Assembly: GCA_020627865.1 (NCBI GenBank)
Contig: JAHDGC010000001.1
Location: forward strand, 1-51,307
Source of the DNA: Saprospiraceae bacterium
GTDB taxonomy: Bacteria; Bacteroidota; Bacteroidia; Chitinophagales; Saprospiraceae
Length of the DNA: 51,307 nucleotides
Reading direction: 5' to 3'
The position numbers and the translations under genes are program-made. The stretch's first letter is position 1. Each line of letters begins with the position of its first letter. The notes beneath the pieces were generated by a model. The model was not told where the DNA came from. It saw nothing but the letters and a program-made list of their open reading frames with translations, and did not search any database. Shown piece by piece: positions 48,601 through 51,307 of this stretch.

Positions 48601-51307
48601 GAGAGGAAATTGCAAATGGTTCTGATCCGGGTGATCCTTGTGATCCTGATCCAGCCGCAATTGCTACAAATGATTGTGATAATGATGGCCTTAATGCCAC
48701 CGAAGAAATACTGTTAGGAACAGACTTGTTAAATCCAGATACGGACGGCGATGGTATCGGTGATGGCGCAGAGGTCATCATTGAAAGCGATCCGCTTGAT
48801 CCATGTGATCCAAATACTACAGCGATTGCCACAGGCGATTGTGATAATGATGGATTAAGTAATGGGGATGAAATCGACGAAGGTACCGATCCTGCCGTAG
48901 CAGATACAGACGGAGATGGCCTTTTGGATGGTCTAGAAGTGAACAACGGTTCCGATCCACTTGATCCATGTGATCCAAATGTTGGAGCTGTTGCTACGGG
49001 CGATTGTGATAACGACGGTATCATCAATGGCTTAGAGGACTTGAATGGTAATGGATTCTGTGATCTTGGTGAAACTTGCGCAGATGATCCAGATACGGAC
49101 GATGATGGCTTGAGCGATGGTCTTGAGATTAATAATAATACTGATCCGCTTGATCCATGTGATCCGAATCCTGCAGCCATTCCAACGAATGATTGTGATG
49201 GAGACGGCCTGACCAATGGTGAAGAAATCACCCAAGGAACAGACCTGACTTCGCCGGATACAGATGGTGACGGCGTATCAGATGGAATAGAAGTGACCAA
49301 CGGTACTGATCCGTTAAGTCCTTGCGACCCAGATCCAATGGCGCTAGGAACGAATGACTGCGATCAAGACGGTTTGACCAATGATGAAGAACTTGTCAAT
49401 GGTACTGACCCTGTAGTTTCCGATACCGATGGTGATGGTATCCTAGATGGTACGGAAGTATTAACAGGATCAGATCCGCTGAATCCATGTGATCCGAATG
49501 TTACAGGTTCTGCTACAGCAGATTGTGACGGTGATGGTATTACCAATGGAGACGAGATCGCAACTGGTAGTGATCCTGCCGATCCATGTGATCCTAACCC
49601 AATGGCATTGGCAACAAGCGATTGTGACAATGATGGCTTGACCAATAGTGATGAGATTGGCCTTGGTACAGACCCAATTAATGAAGATACAGATGGTGAT
49701 GGTATTAATGATGGAACAGAAGTGACGAATGGTAGCGACCCACTCGATCCTTGTGATCCTAACATTACCGCTGTCCTTACGGCAGATTGTGATAATGATG
49801 GACTTACGAACGGTACGGAAATCGTTATCGGTTCCGATCCAGATAATCCAGATACGGATGGTGACGGTATTGATGACGGCGACGAAATCGATAACGAAAG
49901 TAACCCGCTTGATCCATGTGATCCACTTGATGTTGAGATATCAGTGTTAAACGACGGTGTCGAGTGTACAGAACCATTCTCTAATATTAACCTTGTCGTG
50001 GTACATGTTGGAGGAGATACCAATCCTGACTCATACACTTACGAATGGACGGGACCAAATGGATTTACTTCCAGTATCCCGAATCCTGTCTTGGTGAATG
50101 TAGGAGAGGAAGATTCTGGCAACTATACCGTAACGGTTTACAATGTTCATGGATGTGAAGCGACACAGAATACGGTTGTAGATGTCAGGGAAGTTCCGGC
50201 TACTCCATTTGTTGCTTCCGATGGCGACAATTGTATCGGAGAAGAAGTCACCTTATCGACAGCAGTGTATGCAGGTACGGCAGTTACCTATGAGTGGATT
50301 GGACCGAATGGGACTTCTACTTCAAACGGTGATTACACGAATGGTCCGGAGCTGAGCATTGATAACTTAAGTATGGCTGATGCAGGGATGTATCAAGTAT
50401 ATGTTACGGTTGATGGATGTGCTTCTTCGACATCTTCTGTTTTCCCACTAGCGATAAATCAAGTTCCTAGTGTGACGCCAACCAATACGGGAGCGGTTTG
50501 TGCAGAAGAGTTGATTGATCTTGAATTGTCATCGAACCCTACTGGTGGTATGCCACCTTATACTTACCAGTGGAATGGGCCGAATGGATTTAGTTCCGTT
50601 GCGCAACAACCTATGATCTTGAATGCAAGCGAGGCAAACTCCGGAGTATATACGGTTAAGATTACGGATGCTAATGGTTGTGAATCTGAGACCGTTTCAA
50701 CGGTTGTTCAAGTATCCTACATGCCAGATACACCGATAGCTTCTAACAGTGGTAATGCTTGTGACGGAGATGCTGTACAGTTATTTACAAGTGAGGTTAC
50801 AAACGCAGTTTACAGATGGTATGATGATGATCCTTACGCGGCACCTTCTAACGCTGAATTGGTTTCTACCCTCCAGAATCCAGTCATTAGCGGATTAGCA
50901 CCGGGTATATATCGTTACTACGTGACGGTTGAGGTGAGTGGTTGTTTGACTCCTCAAGCGGCTATGACCGAGTTTATGATAAGTGAAGTACCGCAATTGA
51001 GTGCTGTTGATATTGCGAATACCGGTCCTTATTGTGAAGGCGAGACAATAGAGTTACTCGCTCCAACAATTCCTGGAGCATCGTATCAATGGGTTGGCCC
51101 AGGTGGATTTGGAGTTTCCGGTGAAGATCCAATCTTGGTTAATGCTAGCCAATCTAACTCGGGTATTTATACCCTTGTGGTGAACATCAATGGTTGTGCT
51201 TCTGCGGCTGCAACAACACAAGTTGTCGTAAACGAACAGCCTGTTACCCCGACGATTCTGAATAGTGGTACTGTCTGTGAAGGTGGTCAAGTTAACTTGT
51301 CGCCTAG
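33654..51307 (+). CDS. Giant secreted TSP3-repeat / Ig-like surface protein (3' end beyond window)
   Basis: A single frame of 5884 codons, open at the right edge, with no internal stop. Residues about 1-41 form a signal peptide with a basic n-region and hydrophobic core (AWLLLFLTFM, cleavage near LFA). Residues about 82-187 are cadherin-like (NYEDPQDVG, FEVEVCDTE). Residues 214-5424 hold 92 consecutive thrombospondin type 3-type units, each with calcium loops of the form DCDNDGLTNGEE and DTDGDGINDGTE and paired cysteines. From 5425 there are at least five Ig/PKD-like domains (YEWTGPNGF, SGNYTVTV), then a sixth begins. Such proteins are usually adhesins or stalks. A type IX secretion signal, if present, would lie outside the window. 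The start ATG at 33654 is the first in frame before the signal. Confidence 0.93.
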   Translation, partial: MKFNVYSPMLKGLFRCKKVGRYFAWLLLFLTFMEAETLFANTMLCDSENEFLVDTKSRDLERWCWSNKNDYSSEKMTSSVGPPLIITGNTLVILENSSGVIHNVETIDEDSEGAGTLLYSLIGSIDDALFTIEPNSGQITFITPPNYEDPQDVGLDNVYNFEVEVCDTESLCAQQSIQITIFDVDEDQDGVKGAGEPDDEDPCVPGLYNVSSVDCDGDGLTNGEEDTNGDQSCSVGETCADNPDMDNDGFNDGLEVLGPDGDAATTADNSDPFDPCDPSPYAVATGDCDGDGLTNGDEDANGNGICDAGETCADNPDTDGDGINDGTEVTNGTNPLDPCDPSAYAVATGDCDGDGLSNAEEDVDGNGICNGTETCADNPDMDNDGFNDGLEINGADGIPNSGDESDPLDPCDPSLLSNPGGDCDNDGLTNGTEDANNNGICDAGETCANNPDTDGDGINDGLEVGNGTDPLDPCDPNPYAIGANDCDGDGLTNAEEDTDGNGICNGTETCADNPDMDGDGFLDGNEATNGSDPYDPCDPDPYAVGSNDCDNDGLTNAQEDANNSGFCDGTETCANNPDMDNDGINDGTEVGNFTDPLDPCDPNPYAIGTNDCDGDGLTNAQEDTNGNGICDGTETCANNPDMDGDGFNDGNEVTNGTDPFDPCDPNPYALPSGDCDGDGLTNSIEDANGNNFCDPLETCVDNPDTDGDGVQDGAEVGSGTDPLDPCDPSPYAIGTGDCDNDGLTNAEEDTNGNGICDGSETCAGIPDMDGDGILDGVEVADGSDPLDSCDPNPYAIATDDCDNDGLTGAEEDTNGNGVCDPLETCVDNPDMDGDGFFDGLEVNGQDGNPATTADNSDPFDPCDPSPYAIPNNDCDGDGLTNGEELAAGTDPLDPDTDDDGFGDEIEVEGPDGDPATTADNTDPLNPCDPDPYAVPGGDCDNDGLTNDEEDVNNNGICDGTETCANNPDMDGDGYNDGLEVGGIDGIPGTSADNSNPLNACDPDPYAIPGGDCDGDGLTNAEEDTNNNGSCNLGETCADNPDMDGDGYNDGDEVNNIGSNPLNPCDPDVYAVPTNDCDNDGIPNGLEDLNSNGTCDVNETCANDPDTDDDGIPDGTEVNNGTDPLDPCDPNPLAIPTNDCDGDGMTNEEEDLAGTDPTSADTDGDGIDDIDEINTGTDPLDACEPNVYAIPTGDCDNDGIPNSIEDINNNGVCDANETCADNPDTDMDGLSDGTESNNGSDPLDPCDPNPNAIPTNDCDNDGLTNGEETAIGTDPLDPDTDNDGVPDGTEATNGSDPLDPCDPDPTAIASGDCDSDGLSNGDEVIAGTDPANPDTDGDGISDGIEVPNGSNPLDPCSPNPTAIASNDCDNDGLPNGDETTAGTDPTNPDTDGDGVNDGDEVTNGSDPLDACDPDVYAIPSADCDNDGIINGLEDLNGNGTCDANETCADDPDTDDDGINDGAESNNGTNPLDPCDPNPAAIATNDCDNDGLTNGEETTAGTDPTNPDTDDDGINDGDEVTNGSDPLDPCDPDATAIATNDCDNDGLTNGEEVTEGTDPTVPDTDGDGISDGDEVTNGSDPLNPCDPNPAAISSNDCDNDGIINGLEDLNGNGTCDANETCADDPDTDDDGLNDGLEVSSGSDPLDPCDPNPTAIPTNDCDNDGLTNGEEVVAGTDPSVPDTDGDGINDSDEITNGSDPLDSCDPDAYAISSEDCDNDGLTNGAEDLNGDGLCGANETCADNPDTDGDGINDGLEVANGTDPLDPCDPNPNAIPTNDCDGDGLTNGEEITNGTDPTVSDTDGDGIDDSDEIANGSDPLDACDPDPTTVATADCDNDGLTNGEEITEGTDPTNPDTDGDGVPDGTEVTNGSDPLDACDPDPTAIATADCDNDGLTNGEEITNGTDPTDSDSDDDGIPDGTEVTNGSDPLDACDPDVYAVATGDCDNDGIINGLEDLNGNGVCDANETCADDPDTDDDGIPDGTEVATGTNPLDPCDPNPTAIATGDCDNDGLTNGDETTAGTDPDNPDTDGDGLNDGFEVTNGSDPLDPCDPNVYASSTGDCDNDGLTNGAEDLNANGTCDAIETCADNPDTDSDGINDGLEVTNGSDPLDPCDPNPNAIPTNDCDNDGLTNGEEVTNGTDPTVADTDGDGIPDGDEITNGSDPLDACDPVPTVATADCDNDGLTNGEEITNGTDPTVPDTDGDGINDGIEVTNGSDPLDACDPNPTAIASNDCDNDGLTNGEEVTNGTDPTMDDTDGDGILDGAEVTNGTDPLDACDPDVYAVSTGDCDNDGIINGLEDLNGNGVCDADETCADDPDTDNDGINDGLELANGSDPLDPCDPDVTAVATADCDNDGLNNGDETTNGTDPTTPDTDGDGINDGTEVANGSDPLNPCDPDVYAVANGDCDNDGLINGLEDLNGNGVCDANETCADDPDTDDDGVSDGTENNIGSDPLNPCDPDASGDLAGDCDGDGITNGDEIVGPDGLPNTGDESDPNNPCDPSASGLPFGDCDGDGITNGVEITNGTDPGDSCDPNPTALSTNDCDNDGLTTNEEAIAGTDPTNPDTDGDGLGDGSEVANGSDPLDPCDPNPNAIATADCDNDGLTNGEEITIGSDPLTPDTDGDGLLDGTEVTNGSDPLNPCDPDVYAIGTNDCDNDGIINSLEDLNSNGVCDANETCAGDPDTDDDGISDGLEVANGTNPLNPCDPNPYAIPTNDCDNDGLTNGDELTAGTNPTIPDTDGDGLLDGEEVINGSDPLDPCDPDATAIASNDCDGDGLTNGNEIITGTDPGNPDTDGDGLLDGNEVNNGTNPLNPCDPNPNAVPGNDCDNDGLTNSEEVTTGTDPTVADTDGDGINDGTEISDGSDPLDSCDPDAYAIATNDCDNDGIISGLEDLNGNGVCDANETCANDPDTDDDGINDGTEIANNTNPLDPCDPNPNAIPTNDCDNDGLTNGDEIANGTIPTDPDTDNDGINDGTEVVNGSDPLDPCDPDPTSLASNDCDNDGLTNTEEIIAGTDPTVTDTDGDGIPDGVEINNGSDPLNPCDPNVSGISTNDCDNDGLTNGEEVTIGTDPAVADTDGDGLLDGVEVDNGSNPLNACDPNVYAVSTGDCDNDGIINGLEDLNGNGACDAGETCANDPDTDDDGISDGSELNNDSDPLDPCDPSVLAVPTGDCDNDGLSNGDEVIAGTDPTIRDTDGDGLYDGVEVTNGSDPLDPCDPDVYATNNGDCDNDGITNGLEDLNGNGMCDANETCADDPDTDDDGISDGSETTAGSDPLNACDPNASGDPTGDCDGDGLTNQEEILGTDGVANTGDESDPNDPCDPSAIGLPFGDCDGDGIPNGVEITNGTDPGDSCDPNPIALPTNDCDNDGLTTTEENIAGTDPTNPDTDGDGLGDGSEALNGYDPLDPCDPNPGAIPTGDCDNDGLLNGEEITNGTDPSVPDTDGDGLLDGEEVANGSNPLNACDPDVYAVATGDCDNDGLINGLEDLNGDGSCDANETCANDPDSDDDGRSDGVEISNGTDPLDPCDPNPNAIATNDCDNDGLTNGDENIVGTDPTDADTDGDGLLDGAEVANGSDPLNSCDPNPVAIISNDCDNDGLTNGTEINVGTDPTDPDTDGDGLSDGIEVNNGTEPLDPCDPNPLAIAGNDCDNDGLTNGDEVTEGTNPTVADTDGDGIPDGAEVTNGTDPLDACDPDVYAVATADCDNDGIINGLEDLNGNGICDGAETCADDPDTDDDGRNDGLEVNNGTNPLDPCDPNPAAIPTNDCDNDGLNNGDEVATGTNPLDPDTDNDGINDGTEVATGSDPLDPCSPNPNSLPTNDCDVDGLVNSDEIIIGTNPSNPDTDGDGITDGNEVATGSDPLDPCDPDPTAILTTDCDNDGLTNGEEIAIGTDPTDPDSDNDGVNDGEEIIAGTDPLNPCGPDVYAVATNDCDNDGIINGLEDLNGNGLCDPGETCADDPDTDDDGLSDGLEINTGTDPLDPCDPNPTAILTGDCDNDGLTNGDELVEGTDPLNPDTDGDGFNDGTEVTNGTNPLDCCDPDVYAVDAADCDNDGIINGLEDLNGNGICDAGETCAGNPDTDGDGISDGAEVAAGSDPLDSCDPNSSGDPQGDCDGDGLTNEEEILGTDGIANTGDESDPNDPCDPSAIGLPFGDCDGDGITNGDEIANNTDPGDSCDPNPTALATDDCDGDGLDTSEEAIAGTDPTDPDTDGDDLGDGAEVVSGSDPLDPCDPNPNAIPTNDCDNDGLINGDEVMAGTDPMNPDTDGDGLSDNTEVMDGSNPLDPCDPDAYAIPTGDCDNDGIINDLEDLNGNGVCDAGETCADDPDSDDDGLSDGLEITDGTNPLDPCDPNVTAVPTDDCDNDGLSNGDELTAGTDPTSPDTDGDGLTDGEEVANGSDPLNPCDPNATGIATGDCDNDGLTNGTEILIGTDPTVADTDQDGLLDGTEVNGNTDPLDPCDPDPNAIPTNDCDGDGLTNGEEVINGTDPTEPDTDGDGVTDSEEVTDGSNPLNPCDPDAYAVPTGDCDNDGIINGLEDLNSNGVCDATETCANDPDTDDDGLNDGLEVNNGSDPLDPCDPNPVAIPTNDCDNDGLANGDEIDEGTDPTEPDTDGDGISDGAEIINGSDPLDSCDPNGVAVASDDCDDDGLTNGDEIAIGTDPSVADTDGDGISDGVENTNGSDPLDPCDPNPAAIATNDCDNDGLSNGDEVTAGTDPTVQDTDGDGLLDGTEVTNGSNPLNACDPDVYAVATGDCDNDGIINGLEDLNGNGVCDTGETCADDPDSDDDGLSDGLELDTGSDPLDPCDPDITAVPTNDCDNDGLANGDEVDEGSDPTNPDTDGDGLLDGTEVNNGSDPLNPCDPDAYAVDAVDCDNDGIINGLEDLNGNGICDAGETCADDPDTDDDGLSDGMEVATGSDPLNPCDPNATGDLLGDCDGDGLNNGDEILGPDGIANTGDESDPNDPCDPSATGLPLGDCDGDGLTNGEEIANGSDPGDPCDPDPAAIATNDCDNDGLNATEEILLGTDLLNPDTDGDGIGDGAEVIIESDPLDPCDPNTTAIATGDCDNDGLSNGDEIDEGTDPAVADTDGDGLLDGLEVNNGSDPLDPCDPNVGAVATGDCDNDGIINGLEDLNGNGFCDLGETCADDPDTDDDGLSDGLEINNNTDPLDPCDPNPAAIPTNDCDGDGLTNGEEITQGTDLTSPDTDGDGVSDGIEVTNGTDPLSPCDPDPMALGTNDCDQDGLTNDEELVNGTDPVVSDTDGDGILDGTEVLTGSDPLNPCDPNVTGSATADCDGDGITNGDEIATGSDPADPCDPNPMALATSDCDNDGLTNSDEIGLGTDPINEDTDGDGINDGTEVTNGSDPLDPCDPNITAVLTADCDNDGLTNGTEIVIGSDPDNPDTDGDGIDDGDEIDNESNPLDPCDPLDVEISVLNDGVECTEPFSNINLVVVHVGGDTNPDSYTYEWTGPNGFTSSIPNPVLVNVGEEDSGNYTVTVYNVHGCEATQNTVVDVREVPATPFVASDGDNCIGEEVTLSTAVYAGTAVTYEWIGPNGTSTSNGDYTNGPELSIDNLSMADAGMYQVYVTVDGCASSTSSVFPLAINQVPSVTPTNTGAVCAEELIDLELSSNPTGGMPPYTYQWNGPNGFSSVAQQPMILNASEANSGVYTVKITDANGCESETVSTVVQVSYMPDTPIASNSGNACDGDAVQLFTSEVTNAVYRWYDDDPYAAPSNAELVSTLQNPVISGLAPGIYRYYVTVEVSGCLTPQAAMTEFMISEVPQLSAVDIANTGPYCEGETIELLAPTIPGASYQWVGPGGFGVSGEDPILVNASQSNSGIYTLVVNINGCASAAATTQVVVNEQPVTPTILNSGTVCEGGQVNLSP
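34293..36875 (+). repeat. TSP3 array block A: 13 heterogeneous long units
   Basis: Thirteen units of 63-73 residues (861 residues in all), mostly of the four-cysteine form DCDGDGLTNxEED-NGNGICDGTETCADNPDMDGDG. Units 1, 10, 11 and 12 carry extra ADNSDP- or ADNTDP-type insertions and unit 3 carries GDESDP. Linkers are mostly PYA(I/V). This block is more varied than the rest and lacks the higher-order period seen downstream. Confidence 0.85.
36876..41048 (+). repeat. TSP3 array block B: 1038-bp L-S-L-S-S-S periodicity
   Basis: Twenty-four units, 9 long (L, 63 residues, IINGLEDLNGNG type) and 15 short (S, 55 residues). The order is LSLSSS (36876-37913), LSS (37914-38432), LSLSSS (38433-39470), LSLSSS (39471-40505) and LSL (40506-41048). 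Full six-unit blocks are 1038 bp; one is 1035 because one linker lacks a residue (CDPVPTVATA). Confidence 0.85.
41049..43514 (+). repeat. TSP3 superunit copy 1 (2466 bp)
   Basis: Fifteen units in the order Xa Xb S S L S S S L S S S L S L, where Xa (42 residues, GDESDP) and Xb (33 residues, TDPGDS) are short special units. The sum is 42+33+9x55+4x63 = 822 residues, exactly 2466 bp. Confidence 0.88.
43515..45980 (+). repeat. TSP3 superunit copy 2 (2466 bp)
   Basis: Same fifteen-unit order and exactly the same length as copy 1. In the Xa units I compared by eye, most differences are at third codon positions. Confidence 0.88.
45981..48446 (+). repeat. TSP3 superunit copy 3 (2466 bp)
   Basis: Same fifteen-unit order and same length again. 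Small residue changes occur, such as DCDDDG for DCDNDG in one S unit. Confidence 0.88.
48447..49925 (+). repeat. TSP3 superunit copy 4, truncated and altered
   Basis: Order Xa Xb S S L S S, then a second Xb-like unit (TGSDPADPCDP) and two S units, the last shortened. It spans 1479 bp (493 residues) and ends the array at CDPLDVEI, where the Ig-like region begins. Confidence 0.82.
49926..51307 (+). other. Ig/PKD-like repeat region of the giant protein
   Basis: Five complete domains of about 80-90 residues and the start of a sixth. Most share a strand pattern with YxWxGPNGF, then SGxYTVxV and a late Cys. This type is common in Bacteroidota adhesins and gliding proteins. The frame continues past the window. 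Confidence 0.8.

Noticed and set aside
34293-49925. CRISPR array, because of regular repeats
   Set aside because: Repeats of 165-189 bp with in-frame coding sense and third-position variation are protein repeats; there are no constant repeats with unique spacers and no cas genes.
40487-50038. Further long minus-strand frames (553, 423, 731, 171, 412, 353 and 224 codons)
   Set aside because: They have the same Ser/Pro shadow composition, are broken wherever the repeat codons vary, and match no family.

Overview
The window is chromosomal DNA of a member of the Bacteroidota, probably from the Saprospirales/Chitinophagales/Cytophagales breadth; I cannot place it more finely. Evidence: an AT-rich genome with short intergenic spaces, a 1109-residue SecA of the long Bacteroidota type, -7 boxes of the form TAnnTTTG, many lipoproteins with an early lipobox, PD40-OmpA and SPOR envelope proteins, and a giant thrombospondin type 3 / Ig-like surface protein.

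Layout. 1-1120: D-aminoacyl-tRNA deacylase and a Uma2-family protein (+). 1148-5644 (-): a sodium:solute symporter and a secreted PIG-L deacetylase. 5888-7719 (+): a TlpA-like lipoprotein overlapping a MazG-like pyrophosphohydrolase. 7917-10709 (-): a tight three-gene operon of a QTMAN/GTDC1-like glycosyltransferase, an alpha/beta hydrolase and a PrsW-type membrane protease. 10843-17881 (+): an orphan OppC-like permease, a GAF-PP2C phosphatase, a TPR-SHOCT protein, then CBS protein / Omp85-like outer-membrane protein / NAD kinase. 18050-18694: an antitoxin with a frameshifted PIN toxin. 18745-22068 (+): glycosyltransferase, lipoprotein, cyclase-family protein and a TPR-like membrane protein. 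22123-22902 (-): a lipoprotein. 23195-33018 (+): SecA, a DeoC homologue that lacks its Schiff-base lysine, a SPOR protein, RodA, a PD40-OmpA protein and a small unknown protein.

From 33654 to the right edge (17.65 kb) there is one uninterrupted plus-strand reading frame of more than 5884 codons, still open at the window end. It encodes a secreted protein with a signal peptide, a cadherin-like segment, 92 consecutive calcium-binding TSP3-type units (residues 214-5424) and at least five Ig/PKD-like domains. The array is hierarchical. Units of 55 or 63 residues form a six-unit block of 1038 bp. Further on, units form a 15-unit superunit of exactly 2466 bp (822 residues), present in three complete copies and one truncated copy with no net length change. 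Long minus-strand ORFs across this region (up to 1079 codons) are shadows of the repeat.

How the genes fit together: most of the window is housekeeping and envelope biology (SecA export, RodA wall synthesis, Omp85-like assembly, OmpA and SPOR cell-wall contacts, lipoproteins). The giant protein is most likely an exported, calcium-stiffened surface stalk or adhesin. Small palindromic repeats are scattered through the intergenic gaps: a 50-bp element in two copies and a CCTGCCTG/CAGACAGG element in three. No tRNA, rRNA, CRISPR array, transposase or phage gene was recognised.
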